The notes under the pieces were generated by a model. The model was given only the letters and a program-made list of their open reading frames with translations, was not told the DNA's origin and did not search any database. Shown here one piece after another: positions 35,434 through 47,337 of a stretch of DNA of 64,000 nt. Both the position numbers and the translations under genes were made by a program. The first letter of the stretch is position 1, and every line of letters begins with the position of its first letter. The DNA is from Sipunculus nudus (taxonomy: Eukaryota > Annelida > Sipuncula > Golfingiida > Sipunculidae), in the NCBI GenBank assembly GCA_026874595.1, contig CM049308.1:40970527-41034526 (forward strand). The letters run 5' to 3'.

Positions 35434-36610
35434 TGTATCTGCCAAAACAAAGTATGCAGATACTATGTTTTTGACAGGGTTCCTCCGCCGCTGTATTCGT
35501 TTCCAGGGAACTTTCCTCTCAGACTACTGGGCTGATCTTTCCGAAACCTACACCAGTTATAGGGTAACATGTGAACTGGTGTCTTACCATTTGGCGTTGA
35601 CCTCTGACCTTTTCTCTCTCCAGTGCGTCCATCTGTGCATCTGTTTTGACACATTAACCCACATATCTTCGGACTCGTTTGATTAATCAGGAAAATATTT
35701 TGTACAAATGTAGCCCTTAGATAACTTTATAACATACACAAAAAATGGTGGCGCCATCTGCAACCATTTTTCACAGCGTTCATCTGTTCTTCTGCCTTGG
35801 GTTGAAATCACTGATGTCTCTGCAGTGGTTTGACTAATACACCTTAAATTCGGCATTGTGTATACATCCTGAATAGCTTTCTTTATTTTATGACAAGTAG
35901 CGCCACCTACATTCAGGTTCACGCTGCAGACATCCATGCTTATATCTCCATACTGGTTTGAAGTAACTTCATGAAAATTTGCATGTTTTTAGATCTCACA
36001 TAGCTCTTTATCATACAAGAAACTTGTGGCGCCAGGTGCAACCATTTTTGCACAGCTTCCATCTATTAGTTTGAGTTAGGCTAAAATCACTCATATCTCA
36101 GAAGTAGTTTGACTTATTCACCTGAAATTTGGCATACATATACATCCTGGATAGCTTTCTTGATATTATGACAAGTAGCACCACCAACATTCACATTCAC
36201 GCTGCAGACATCCATGCTTATATCCAGACTGGTTTGACGTATCTTCCTGAAAATTTGCATGTTTTTAGATCTCACATAGCTCTTTATCATACAAGAAATT
36301 GGTCTCGCCATCTGCAACCATTTTTGCACAACCTCAGTCTGTTTGTCTGCTGTGGGATAAATTCACTCGTATCTCAGCAGTGGTTAGACTTTTCCACCTA
36401 AAATTTTGCATGTGTATACATCTTGAATAGTTTCTTGTTCAAATAACAGGCGGTGCCACCTACAATCATGTTTATTTGGCAGACATCCATGCTAATATGT
36501 AGCACATCTAACTCTATTTCACCTTGCCACTCAATCCATTCCTCACTTCACCCATCCAACTCTGATTTTGGCAGATACACTTAGTCGCTTGTCAACTACC
36601 CGTATTCTAG
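35434..36610 (+). mobile_element. Helitron/Helentron-like element, family C copy 3
   Basis: The element starts T|TGTATCTGCC and ends TATTCTAG|T (1177 nt). Its 5' end has T where other copies have C (TCTGCC), and its subterminal copy reads GGCAGATACA, so the pairing of the two is kept by a matching change. The interior follows the family C plan of ~140-nt alternating units, but the central palindromes are eroded (ggtggcgccatc near 35748, gtggcgccagg near 36027, aagtagcgccacc near 35897). The 3' hairpin TAGTCG/CAACTA has one mismatch. Confidence 0.82.
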
Positions 36611-39366
36611 TTCTTCTCTGCTTTCTGCATAATATGAATGAATGAGCTGGCCTTGACCCTGATTATGTCTGTCTGTTAGTCTGCCACTTTTCAAATTAGG
36701 CATAACTACATAAACATGCTTTAACTGCTTTCCCAAGAATATGGGTTATCCAGTTGACCATTTAGCATGTTCTCCTGTCTGTCTGACTGTCTGTATGTCC
36801 ATCTGTCTGTGTTGTTTCAACTTCTGGCAAGTGCTCAACTTTTGGTCATCTAGATGTTTGTTGGTTGGATGGTGTGTTGTCTATAAGTAGGACTACACAA
36901 AAACTGCTATAACCATCAAATGGTCCTTGTGTTTGGAAAGGAAGGGGTCTAGACAGCAAAAAAAAGAGTGTTTTGAACCCCTGAGAAGAAGGTTGCAGCA
37001 GCTGAAAAGGGGCAGGTCCACACTGCCTGGACTATCACACCCCCCCCCCCTCCCACTCCACTGTATGATTTAGAATTGTCTTAGATAAGTAGTTGGCCTG
37101 TGCAAGGCCAAAAGGATCTACTATTTCTGATGATTGTGAGCATAGGTGGGATAGTTCATGCTAGACCTTTAATTCTCCAGGTATTGTAGAGCATATACCC
37201 ACTGATATTATGAAGCAGTCAGGTGAATTAATGTACTCCGCAGGGTTTTGTTTTCTTTAACATACCACCTTGACCTTAATGTATACACCAGCTCATTTTC
37301 AGCTTAAGTGGCACGTTTGTAGCTCATACACAGCATAAAACCTGTTATTGAGATCCACATAGCTGGGTGAATGAATATACATGTTGCACAGTCCTATACA
37401 AGCTTGTATGCAAGGTATACAAAAACTCAAGTACTTGGGCTGGATCATGTCTTTTGGATATTAAGGTATCATTCAAGCCTTGTTGACTTCCATAATTGAC
37501 CTAAGTGACCTGATGAACTTTGCCCTCAGGGGGTGTGCCACTTGACTGGGTATGATTAGGGCTCTACCATTTACCCTGGGGGCTCATATACATGGTGTCA
37601 ATTTCACAGTCCAGGGGTCAGGTGGGAGGGGTTGGTTTTGGCTCAAGTGTAGGGGTCAGGGTAAACCAACATCATACACTGACCTTAAACACTGAACCCT
37701 TGGATACTTTTGATGGACTAGAGGAATGTTCCTGATAAACCTGATTAAAAAGATGAGGCAGAAACAACAAGAAAAAATTCTCAATAATTATTGCAATGTT
37801 CAGGTAAGGAGTAATTTGCAGAAGAGGATGCAACATAAAGTTTTGTGGTCATGTGTTTCATGCTGATATTATGCTGTATCAAGGACAACAGTTTATACAA
37901 GAAAATTTGTTGCAACTGCGTATTTTTCACATTTTTAGTTACACAGTTTCGATTCATACTGTTACAGAACACTGTTATTAGTTATTGCAATGATAAGTGT
38001 AGCATGTATTTTAGAACATTCTTTGCTCATCTAGCTTGAAATTATAGTAATGTACCAGGTCAGTGCATTGGTTTGTAAGAGTTCCAAATTCAAACCTTGG
38101 GAGACCTTACAAGACAAAATGGGGAAGTTTCAAGAGAACTTTAGTGATTTGATCTGTTCTGTTAGCTGCAGTTCTTGACTTTTTGTTTACTCCTGTAAAA
38201 TATTTATAAATGTCGACAGTTTTTATTATGATATTAATTTGTTATCAAAAGATTACTCTTATATCCGGTCAGTCACACATTAAAGGGGACTATTCTGATA
38301 TTTGATGTTTATTTACTAATGATAATCCCTCGAATCTTTTATAAAAATAGGCCAGAAAACAAAGCTTGTTTTGCAGATAGTGACCTTTCAAACTCCCTAA
38401 TGCAAGGACGACTCTAGGTTAAGTGGGTGTTTTTGTCTGGCAACACTGGAGCATGCACCATGTTTACTAACAATTTTAGATAAACAAGCTCATACATCCA
38501 TCACAGAGGGATTATCTGAAGGCATTGCCTTCAGGTCAGTAATATAAATGCAGAATAAATCAGAAATCACATAAATTCTACAGCAAAGGTAGGTGAATAG
38601 CTGGCTTTAACAACATAGCAGAGGGATCCTTGAATACAAAAACTTTGATATGGGGTTGAACATGGATTTTAGCTCCTTTGCTAAAAATGTCACAACTGGT
38701 CCTTGTTACTTTAATCCCATAGGTATCAGTTGGGAAAAAAATAAATCTTGACATTATCCCATGAGTGTAGTATGACTTTGGATTGTATTAGTCAGAATAC
38801 AAATGTCTTATTAGGATAGATGAAGTAGCTTGTTCCCCAAACCATTCAGACACCACTGTCTGCTGTATGTTTTATTTAGATTATGCCCCTCCAAGGAAAG
38901 AAAAAAGGGTCATCTGTTACCCACTTATGCAGCATTTTTGTGGTTCTGTTACCTTACAAATCAAAGGTGTCTGGTGAAACACAATCTGATGGAATTCAAG
39001 GCAGGAAGTATTGTTAATGATTTATTTTAGGCATTCAGACATTTTTGTTTTCCTTTAGGTTCCAGTGTTTTGGCACTAAAGTTTTCTTTACTTGAGAAAA
39101 TAAAGCAAAAATTCATAATTTTTAATCCCAAACTTCTAGGAAGTTCCAGTTTTTCGGGTACATTAATTGGATACTTAAATGGAATGGAAGCACATTTTTC
39201 TTAAACAAGAGGTTTAGGTAGAAGGAGGTTTAATTGTGAGGTCCTAGAATATAACTGGCAGCTAGGAGATTTGAATGCATGATGTTCATGGTGCCCCAGT
39301 TTAAGAGTTTGGATATTTTATCATATGAGAGGCACAAATTCTTTTGTGGTTCTTGAGGAGTTATTT
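36611..39366. other. AT-rich intronic stretch
   Basis: I see no exon or bounded repeat. A 12-nt C run with further Cs lies at about 37041-37055. A 60-nt stretch at 38056-38105 looks loosely like a tRNA-derived B-box region but is not convincing. Confidence 0.5.
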
Positions 39367-39370
39367 TAAG

Positions 39371-39493
39371 CCCCCCCCCCCCCCCCCCGAACTTAGGGGA
39401 GGGTTATGGGAGTCGATGAGTTTAATTCTGTATCAATATTTTTGTAAAAAAAAAATTTGTTGGTGGACTTTCTGAGGTTCCCCCCCCCCCCCC
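39371..39493 (+). repeat. Two poly-C tracts 91 nt apart
   Basis: C18 at 39371-39388 and C14 at 39480-39493, with an A10 run between them. On the other strand they are G runs. The pairing suggests a local duplication or a G-rich structure. Lengths may be assembly-sensitive. Confidence 0.9.
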
Positions 39494-39566
39494 GGATCAA
39501 AACCACCAGTTTCAAATTTTTTTTTCCCATTCTTCTGCTATATTCTATATTAGCTAGATCTCCATT

Positions 39567-40075
39567 ATGGCTGATTTCAACAGCTGACATTTGGGCACAA
39601 TATCAGTGTTATGGCTGATTTTCAAAAGCTGACAATTGGTATGGCTGATTTTCAATGGCTGACATTTGGGCACAATTTAAATCTTATGGCTGATTTTCAA
39701 AAGCTGACAATTGGTATGGCTGATTTTCAAAAGCTGACATTTGGGCACACTTTCAGTCTTATGGCTGATTTTCAAAAGCTGAAATTTGGGCACAATATCA
39801 GTTTTATGGCTGATTTTCAAAAGCTGACATTTTGGCACAATTTAAATCTTATGGCTGATTTTCAAAAGCTGACATTTTGGCACAATTTAAATCTTATGGC
39901 TGATTTTCAACAGCTGACATTTTGGCACAATTTAATTCTTATTGCTGATTTTCAAAAACCTAAAATTTGGGCACAATATCAGTCTTATGGCTGATTTTCA
40001 AAAGCTGACATTTTGGCACAATTTAAATCTTATGGCTGATTTTCAAAAGCTGACTTTGGGCACACTATCAGTGTA
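39567..40075 (+). repeat. 45-nt minisatellite that keeps an open reading frame
   Basis: The unit is atggctgattttcaaaagct followed by gacatttgggcacaatttaa and atctt (45 nt), with some shortened 30-33-nt units; about 12-13 units in all. Because unit lengths are multiples of three, a frame of 127 codons (39611-39994) stays open with the peptide repeat MADFQKLTFWHNLNL. The frame lies in the intron on the gene strand, with no acceptor or donor adjusted to it. I regard it as a repeat, not a gene. Confidence 0.92.
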
Positions 40076-41017
40076 AGTCACAGATTGAATTTCTTTATGA
40101 ATCAGATAGTCTCAGTGCTAGTTTCAATAAATGACACTTGTTTCAATAAATGACTCAATGAATGTTCTATTGATAAAAGCATTAAATTCTTTTGTGACTC
40201 TGGTGAACAATTCTTTGAATGATTGGGTTGGGGGATTTCACTGCATGTATATTTTATGTCATCAGAGTTCTTAGATAAAAACACTTTTAAATTTGCCAGT
40301 GAGGGTGGATGAAATTGTAAGAAAATTATAAGAAAATATAAACCAACATTTATAAATCAGTAAGAGTAAGCACTGTAAGAGAAATTCAGATAACCTTTGA
40401 ATCAATGTATTGAAGGGTCTTAATACTGTTATCACTGCTATACGAAGCTACAGTGAGAATAATTTAAAAAATAACCAGAATTGACTGTTGTAATGATACA
40501 GCCAAGTGAGCATAAAGAAACCAAATTCATTTTCAGGCTTTTTGTAAGGTCATAAAAAGAATTTTGTAAATCAATATCAATAAAAGGGAGAGCTGTATTC
40601 AGCAGAATGGTAAAGTGAGCAATAAAACAGCTACACTGAGCGGATAAATTTAATTTTATCATCAGTCTGCCATATGCTGCTATGTAATGGGTCTATAACG
40701 GCATGTAATAACATAATTATAAGCACAACTACATAAAATAACATAATTATACACCATCTGGAAATGAATGGCCACTTGCTTTAGCCATATTTGACAAAAT
40801 ATGAGCCAGGTACTTGTCGGCAGTTATGTTATTATAAACCATTCTGTGAAAGAAGTTGTTATCTTCTCAACCCAGTATGCTACTCTGGATACATGGTCAT
40901 TTTTAAAAACGGATCAACCTATTGCCTGAAAAAGTCTGTTACACAATGAAATGAAATTTGCTAGCATTTAGCTGGGCCTCACTGTTTGAACAGTTACTAT
41001 GACAGCAAGGGCTTGTG
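40076..41017. other. AT-rich intronic stretch
   Basis: No exon, RNA gene or bounded repeat is supported here. Confidence 0.5.
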
Positions 41018-41124
41018 TACAGTAAACCCTCTACTAACAACCACCTTTGCTTAGCGACCACCTTGAAAATGCAACCACTTTATCGAGGTCCTATTGGTGG
41101 TGGTATCTTGGAGGTTTCACTGTA
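41018..41124. mobile_element. Short MITE with TA flanks (Tc1/mariner type)
   Basis: The element core 41020-41122 (103 nt) starts CAGTAAACCCTC and ends GAGGTTTCACTG, terminal inverted repeats with two mismatches in 12, flanked by TA on each side. TA duplication is the hallmark of Tc1/mariner insertion. Related end sequences occur at 54228-54240 (gagctctactgta) and 58288-58300 (gaggctccactgta), suggesting further decayed relatives. Confidence 0.65.
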
Positions 41125-41991
41125 CATGGTTAACATATATAGACTGAAATGGTAAAAGTGATTGGACAAAAACAGCACATTATGCATATCATTGAAATGT
41201 CTAATGCTTAAAGGTTATATGACATCAAGTTTTTTTTATAATAGATGTAGGAAAGAGTATTAAGTGATTAACAAAGAGTGATAAATAAACTGTTCAAAAT
41301 TTTACTTACGCAATTTTAACTTGATATCACATGTCATAGTAAAGACAACTTGGTTATCATTCAGATGCTTTTCTACCTGCATTAATCAGTATATAAATCC
41401 TTACCTATTATTATTGTGTCCTACATAGATTAGTTGAAAAATGCCCAGTGTGTAACTGAATTCCCAGGGGCTGATCAATGCAGCCTCATATAAAATGTAG
41501 CAGTTACAGAAATTAGAACTTAACGTCCCTGTTTCCAGGTTAATTGATACAGAACCCTTCAGCTGACCACACTATTGATATTAAATAATGAAAGTATTGT
41601 ATAAAATACATGAGTTACATTTTCTTTATGCTCTTGTAACCACATGCGGGCTTCAAATAGATATAACAGCAAAAAAACAGGGCATATTAATGCAATTTGT
41701 TTGCATCTAAATGAGATCATAATAAACCAATTTACTTTAGTATGGAAATATTACTTTGTCTGCACTGTAGTTCACTTTACAAAAGCTTAAATCTGTTTAT
41801 TCAATAAAATGTGAGTTAAAACTGTTGTAAAAAGTGATATTTTGCAGATTGGGTTGAACTGTAGCAAAACTGGCCTCACTCAGACTAGTAATGGATTTGC
41901 CAATATGCACTAGGAACCAGTTTACTGCATGTAAACCATACTGTACTACCGGTAAGCCAACCCACTGTAGACCACCTTTCAAGCGGACTAC

Positions 41992-42468
41992 AGTTGCAGG
42001 CCTGGCAAATCACTCTTTTTCAAAAGAGGCACCTTTTTTTGAGGATTTCCTGAAATGACGCTGATTACTCATTTTTCAGCAACACTCTTCTTTCCTCTTT
42101 TTTTTCAGTGAAAGAAAAAATCCAATATATACCATTTCTCTCCTGCTTTAACAGTCCAGTTAGAACAAGAATGGGACATTTCGCAATTCTTAATGTGTGA
42201 ATGTCCATGTGGAAAATGCCCCTATCTTCATGTAGGTGATGTGCACTATGTATGTTTCTGACATTGGAAACGATATGTGTTAATATATATATATCAGTAT
42301 ATACAATTGTGGTATGCAAAGCACATCTTTATTCAGTTTGTGATAAAAAAATTGGTATTGGACACTAATTTTACTTTTTCTTCACTCTTTTTTCAAAGAG
42401 GTCTGCCCTTTTTTTTCCAGAGCACTTTCTCTCTTTTTCAGTCATTTACCTTTGACAGGCCCGAGTTG
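41992..42468. mobile_element. T-rich inverted-repeat element with possible 5-bp duplication
   Basis: The core 41997-42463 starts CAGGCCTGGCAAA and ends TTTGACAGGCCCG. The inverse complement of the right end, CGGGCCTGTCAAA, agrees at 11 of 13 positions. AGTTG flanks both sides (41992-41996 and 42464-42468). The interior has T-rich blocks, with ctcttttt words repeated near both ends. hAT elements would give 8 bp, so the class is open. Confidence 0.5.
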
Positions 42469-43971
42469 ACAAAACTGATGCTGAATAGTGGGATGGAATT
42501 TATTTATTTGTGTTTGTGTGACCCTGCTTACATCCAGTTCACAAACAAACATAACTTCCTTGGCAGAGATAATTATCTACTTCTACAGAAATAATGAACA
42601 TTCCTGCAGTATACCCACTACCTGTAACCAAGGGCTAGGCTATCACACCACTGTTTGCCCACTTCTGCTGACCACTACTGTCCAGCCCCACCCAGCTGCA
42701 CCAAACTGACAGTTAGATCAACAAGAGAAGAGTGTCCAGTAAACTGGCAGGGCATCACTAAGTGGTTTAAACATAATCTGTTGATAACACCCTTGATACC
42801 ACAGGAGGCTGTCTTTCAGGGAAGGCCATTATAATGTATATTGTTTAAATATAATCTGTTTATAATACCACCCAGTCTTTCTTTCAAGGTAGGCTTTTAA
42901 TAATATCTGACAATGTAACAGATACCCCCTTGGGTCTTATAATCTGTGACTAATTGTCAAGGGCCAGCCAGTGTGCCGGGATACCTATACCATGCATCCA
43001 TAGTATTGTTGTGAATGGATCTGTTGGTGTAAGGTCTTTAGTTTGGTGTTATATATATATGAAAAGCCAGGCACACTAGGTTCCTGTGATCACATTCTTT
43101 GCCAGGTTAGAGGTACTTCTCAAACAACTGTTACCTTGTATTGGGAGCAATCTAACTTATCAGGACTTCAGACAGAATCATTTATTTGCATTGGGGGCCC
43201 CAATTGGAGGCCAACCCCTGGCACTAGGTACAGTACTAGTAGATAGCATGCTGAAGTATGGGGATGGACTTTTCTTTCTGGTTGAGAGTGTAAGGATTGG
43301 CCAGGGTAGAACTAGGGTACCTTAGTTTGTCACCCACATGTCCTGACAGGCTGCCAGACCACCTGATGTATGTTATTGTTCAGCCGGGGTCCCCTATTAT
43401 TCACTCAGCTCACTGTGTCTGCATCATATGTTTGTATACATGCGTTGACACATCAAATAGATCTCTTGTTTGGAAGGGTATCAGAAAAACGATATCATGT
43501 GTGACACCTGGTCTTGGACATGTCTTAGATCTGCTGACCTCGTAACCACTACAACATGAGATAATGGTAAGTGGATGAGATGATATTTTTAAAACATTTT
43601 TTATAACATTAATGTACATGATCACAAATTAAAGTAGCATGGATGTTACAAGTACTTGTCACATGTGACATGCCCAGCTGGTATGGGTCACCCTTGCGTG
43701 ACCTCTCGTAGGCTTTGTTTGACAGATCTTATGAGGTTTGCTTGTTAGATTTTGTATTAGCGGAGCAGTGTTGTTGTACCTGTTCTTGTCACATTTGTTG
43801 AGGGACTTGATGTACATGTTGTTGTGTATTACTCAGACACAACAGTCTGGTCTTGTTTCTGGATATAGATTGGTCCAAATCTGTGTCCTTTAATAAGTCA
43901 CAAAATAAGATTTTATCAGAATTTCTGGGTTATATATTGATATATATACAAGACACGTTTGTATGTACATG

Positions 43972-43977
<6 letters not shown>
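42469..43977. other. Intronic stretch
   Basis: I see no exon or bounded repeat. Several overlapping short frames around 43043-43545 reflect slightly higher GC and have no recognisable content. Confidence 0.5.
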
Positions 43978-44019
<42 letters not shown>

Positions 44020-44196
44020 GCAGAAAACAAAATGTAGACATTTTTCTTTTTCATACAATTTTATGAATTTATTTATTTATTTCCTTCTTCAGTGTATTCT
44101 TTTACAACAAGCCAGTCAAAACATATACTATTGGATGTAATACTTTTATTATATATATATATATATATATAGCAAATAGACTTAATTAACTTATCT

Positions 44197-44254
<58 letters not shown>

Positions 44255-44280
44255 TATATATATAGAGAGAGAGAGAGAGC
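43978..44280. repeat. Cluster of three (TA)n tracts and one (GA)n tract
   Basis: TA tracts lie at 43978-44014, 44148-44171 and about 44207-44263 (the last with a few interruptions), passing directly into (GA)n to 44280. Neighbouring TA tracts can pair with each other as well as with themselves. Confidence 0.95.
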
Positions 44281-47118
44281 AAGAAAAAGAAAAAAAAGAG
44301 AATGATAATGCAATTGTAAATTAAACATTTTGGTTTGATTTTATGTCTGCATAATTAAGAATTATCTGACTTTATAAATGATTCTTTTTAAAAGATATTT
44401 AAAGTGTTTTTATATTAAACAGGTAGCTAAGTTATTATCTATAGTTTATATTGGTTTATTAATGTAACACTATCTTGGAAGTATAACTAACAAAACAGTG
44501 CTGATGAATAAACATAATAAGATTAATAATCAGAGAGGCCTTTGAATATCAATTCTTCTTGATGTTACATTCCAAAAGATCATGTAATAATAATATTAGT
44601 TAATTAAAAGAAAAGATACTAAATCATAATTTGAATTAAATATGAGAATCTGATTAGTTTTGTATGGAAGAACATGTGAATTATTAATCTTGGCCGTCAT
44701 GTCTAGCATCTGTGTTAATGGATCACTGATAAAGCCGTAGTTATAATAACCAGAACGGTGGCAAGAAAAATGGACGTGTTAATTATTTATAAGACTGACA
44801 AATATGATGCCCTGATGTATAACTATTTGTGATGTTTGTGTGTGCATGTACTCATAGTCAAACTACCATGGATTTTAATAATATGGTGAAATGCGTAGTC
44901 TTGTGAACATGCAGGCTTACTTCAAACTTATCTAATTTGTATATTTTCTTTGAAATTTTATTGCACATTTTATGTCTCCCTAAGAATTGAAAAATTTTAG
45001 AATTTTTAGACATTATAGTTTTATAAGCCTTATAACATATTGGAGTCCTTGAAAAGTGTTCTCTCTATGGCTGTCTTTCTTGTAAAAGCATTTGTCAATA
45101 ATTAGTACCATATTCTCCTAAATTTTGGGCAAATCTGTTAACTTTGGGGTGGACAGGGATGCATATCTACCCACCATTATTTACCTGGTTCAACCTAATA
45201 TCTACAAATATTCACAATCTATTTCACTAATATTTGTTTCAGATTGTGCCATGAATCAATTGATTCAATTTTTTTGGCAGGTCATTTGAATTTTTAGGTG
45301 GATTTCAGTGCAGATCAGGGCCTTGGTAGAGGTGCACTCTCTCTGTGTGCTTCATGTTTTCATAAATAAGTAATTAATCAGAAGCATTCAACTTTATATC
45401 AGTAATCCTGGTCACCATATGGCACAGGTAATGGTACACTAATAATTAGTATGAATGCCTGGCAGATTGTAGTGCCAGGTGCCAAGTCTCCAAGTAATAT
45501 GTTAAATATGTCTCTTGACGTGTTTTGTATCAGCATATACACATAAGAAATATACTCATGTTTCAAAAGTGCAACATAACAGGTAAATGTGCATTTTAGA
45601 GGGTTTTTCATAGGCTTTTTTACTTTTATTTATTTACTATTATTTCCACAAATTTATTAAATATTTTATAATAAGGAGAGATGTACACTAATATAAAAAA
45701 AAGGCATATAGTGTTTGATTACCAATATATTTGATATGTAAAAACCAAAATTACTCAAATGTACATTGTTCAATGCAAAGTGAAAGTTTTATTGGCAACG
45801 TCATCAATGTCATGAATAACGTTATGATGGAAGATCAAAAGTTGAGCCAATAAATTTAACTTAGGAGACACATTGACTCTCAGACAAAACCGCCTTTCAT
45901 TATTTAACCCTTATTATTCTAAAAGTAAACATCTCTTCTATATAACAGAATATTACCTTTGTTTAAAATTTGCATTTGAGATTATGAAATAGGCCTTTGA
46001 AAAAAAAAACCTCTAAAATACATATTTACAACATATCATGCCCAGGATGAAGTTTAAGTTAGTATAATTGTGTGATGGTTCTGTAAGTTGAAAGTCTGAG
46101 ACCAGACACCTGTTCTCAGGTCATGGAGTCTTTTAGCGGGCATTTACTACAGTTTTGAAGTGCAATATACACTTCCCCCATGAACTCCATACACCTAATT
46201 CTTTGTTACACCCTACATATGTAATGTCTGGCATAAAGTAGACCACATGCAGGGGACTGGCACTACCAGTAAAAGGAGCTGACATTTCTGAAACACCATT
46301 GTTTCTAGTTTAGGAAGTGTGTGAGATTGTTTGCTGGTCAAAGTCAAGGTGCAAATTAGTACACTCATATAATGTACAAAGTGTTCACACTGCACAGAAT
46401 CAGAGTCCCACAAGTATGCCTGCTGGTCAGGGTTTGTGGGTTTTGAAATGTAAAGCCCACAATGCACTGGGGCTTCTACATACATGGATAGTGAAGGTAT
46501 AAATGCAGTGATAAAAGAGGGTATTGTTGTCCATTCAAATACAATGGATGAAAATTGTTTCAAGGCAAATTACATAAACATAACTATTTTGTGGTAAGGC
46601 CTCCTTCATGGAATATTATAAGTAATATTGTGTAAGCATTTAAAATGTAAACAGAAGGTGTTTCCCTGAATTGTATCAAATGCTGATTTTAAAGATTGAC
46701 AGCCCAGATAAGTAGTCCAGGCAGTCCCACATTACCTAAGCTGAAGAGGTTCATTTTGATGTCCTCATAGAAATGATCTCATGTGGAAGGTTGCAGATGT
46801 TTTGTGTGTTGTTAATGTAGTATGTGTTAATAATCATATGTGATTATGAGAAGTGATACTGTTAATATTGTTATAATTAAGTCACCAAAACATAATCATC
46901 ATCACTTGCTTCACCACACAATATTTAGAAAATAATTTCTTTCATTAAAAAAATGTATGTTTAACAACACTTATAACAAGTTCTACTAGGCATGCATTAT
47001 TGGAGAAAATTAAGCTGAACCAATATTTCAGAATTGTCATACCCAGACTTGTGTAAATAGATCAATTTCTCATTGTCAGATTTGTCAGCATTGTCAGTTT
47101 CTTGTTTGTCATTTTCAG
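44281..47118. other. AT-rich intronic stretch before exon C
   Basis: No exon or repeat boundary is supported. The 116-codon minus-strand frame at 46213-46563 has no motif, no codon bias that I can see and no splice context. Confidence 0.5.
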
Positions 47119-47337
47119 ATTCCACAGGACGATCAGTCGAATGTCAGCCCTTCATGGGAGACTGTGCGTTATGATTCCCCAGCCAACACAACACTGCAGA
47201 ACTCACCAGCTCCCCCTGGTGATGATATCAGGAACATCCCCATGCTTGAACGGCTAATACGCACACAGACGATATGGTACCAGCCGAACATGAGTCGTGT
47301 AGGAGCCATACACTTATTACAGAATAAGGCAGAAGGG
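47119..47337 (+). CDS. Exon C: linker and N-terminal part of the SH2 domain
   Basis: The acceptor is gtttgtcattttcag|ATT and the donor is GAAGGG|GTAAGT. The exon is 219 nt, 73 codons in phase 0 at both ends. Residues 1-41 are a Ser/Pro/Asp/Asn-rich linker. Residues 42-53 (MLERLIRTQTIW) match the RIN-family signature of a leucine/arginine-rich helix ending in I-W just ahead of the SH2 domain. Residues about 54-73 cover the start of the SH2 fold, with helix alpha-A as MSRVGAIHLLQ followed by KAEG. In RIN proteins this leads directly into a G-x-FLV strand, and exon D supplies exactly that. Together with exon D this is the strongest evidence for the family. Confidence 0.88.

Larger units (their letters stand above)
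31600..47118 (+). other. Intron B-C (15.5 kb)
   Basis: This intron runs from GTAAGT to gtttgtcattttcag. It contains a CCCCTTTCAC-ended MITE (31711-32059), Helitron-like elements at 32338-34085 and 35434-36610, two poly-C tracts near 39.4 kb, a 45-nt minisatellite (39567-40075), a TA-flanked MITE (41020-41122), a T-rich inverted-repeat element (41997-42463) and a cluster of (TA)n tracts near 44 kb. Nothing else is supported in 34086-35433, 36611-39360, 40076-41010, 42470-43970 or 44281-47118 beyond AT-rich non-coding DNA. Confidence 0.7.

Noticed and set aside
38056-38105. tRNA-like or tRNA-derived SINE region
   Set aside because: Only a weak B-box-like word. No A box at the right distance, no cloverleaf that I could fold, no poly-A or tail repeat.
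39611-39994. Possible gene for a MADFQKLTF-repeat protein
   Set aside because: The frame is explained by a 45-nt minisatellite unit. There is no unique flanking coding sequence or exon border.
46213-46563. 116-codon minus-strand frame
   Set aside because: No domain words, no promoter or splice evidence, composition like the intron around it.
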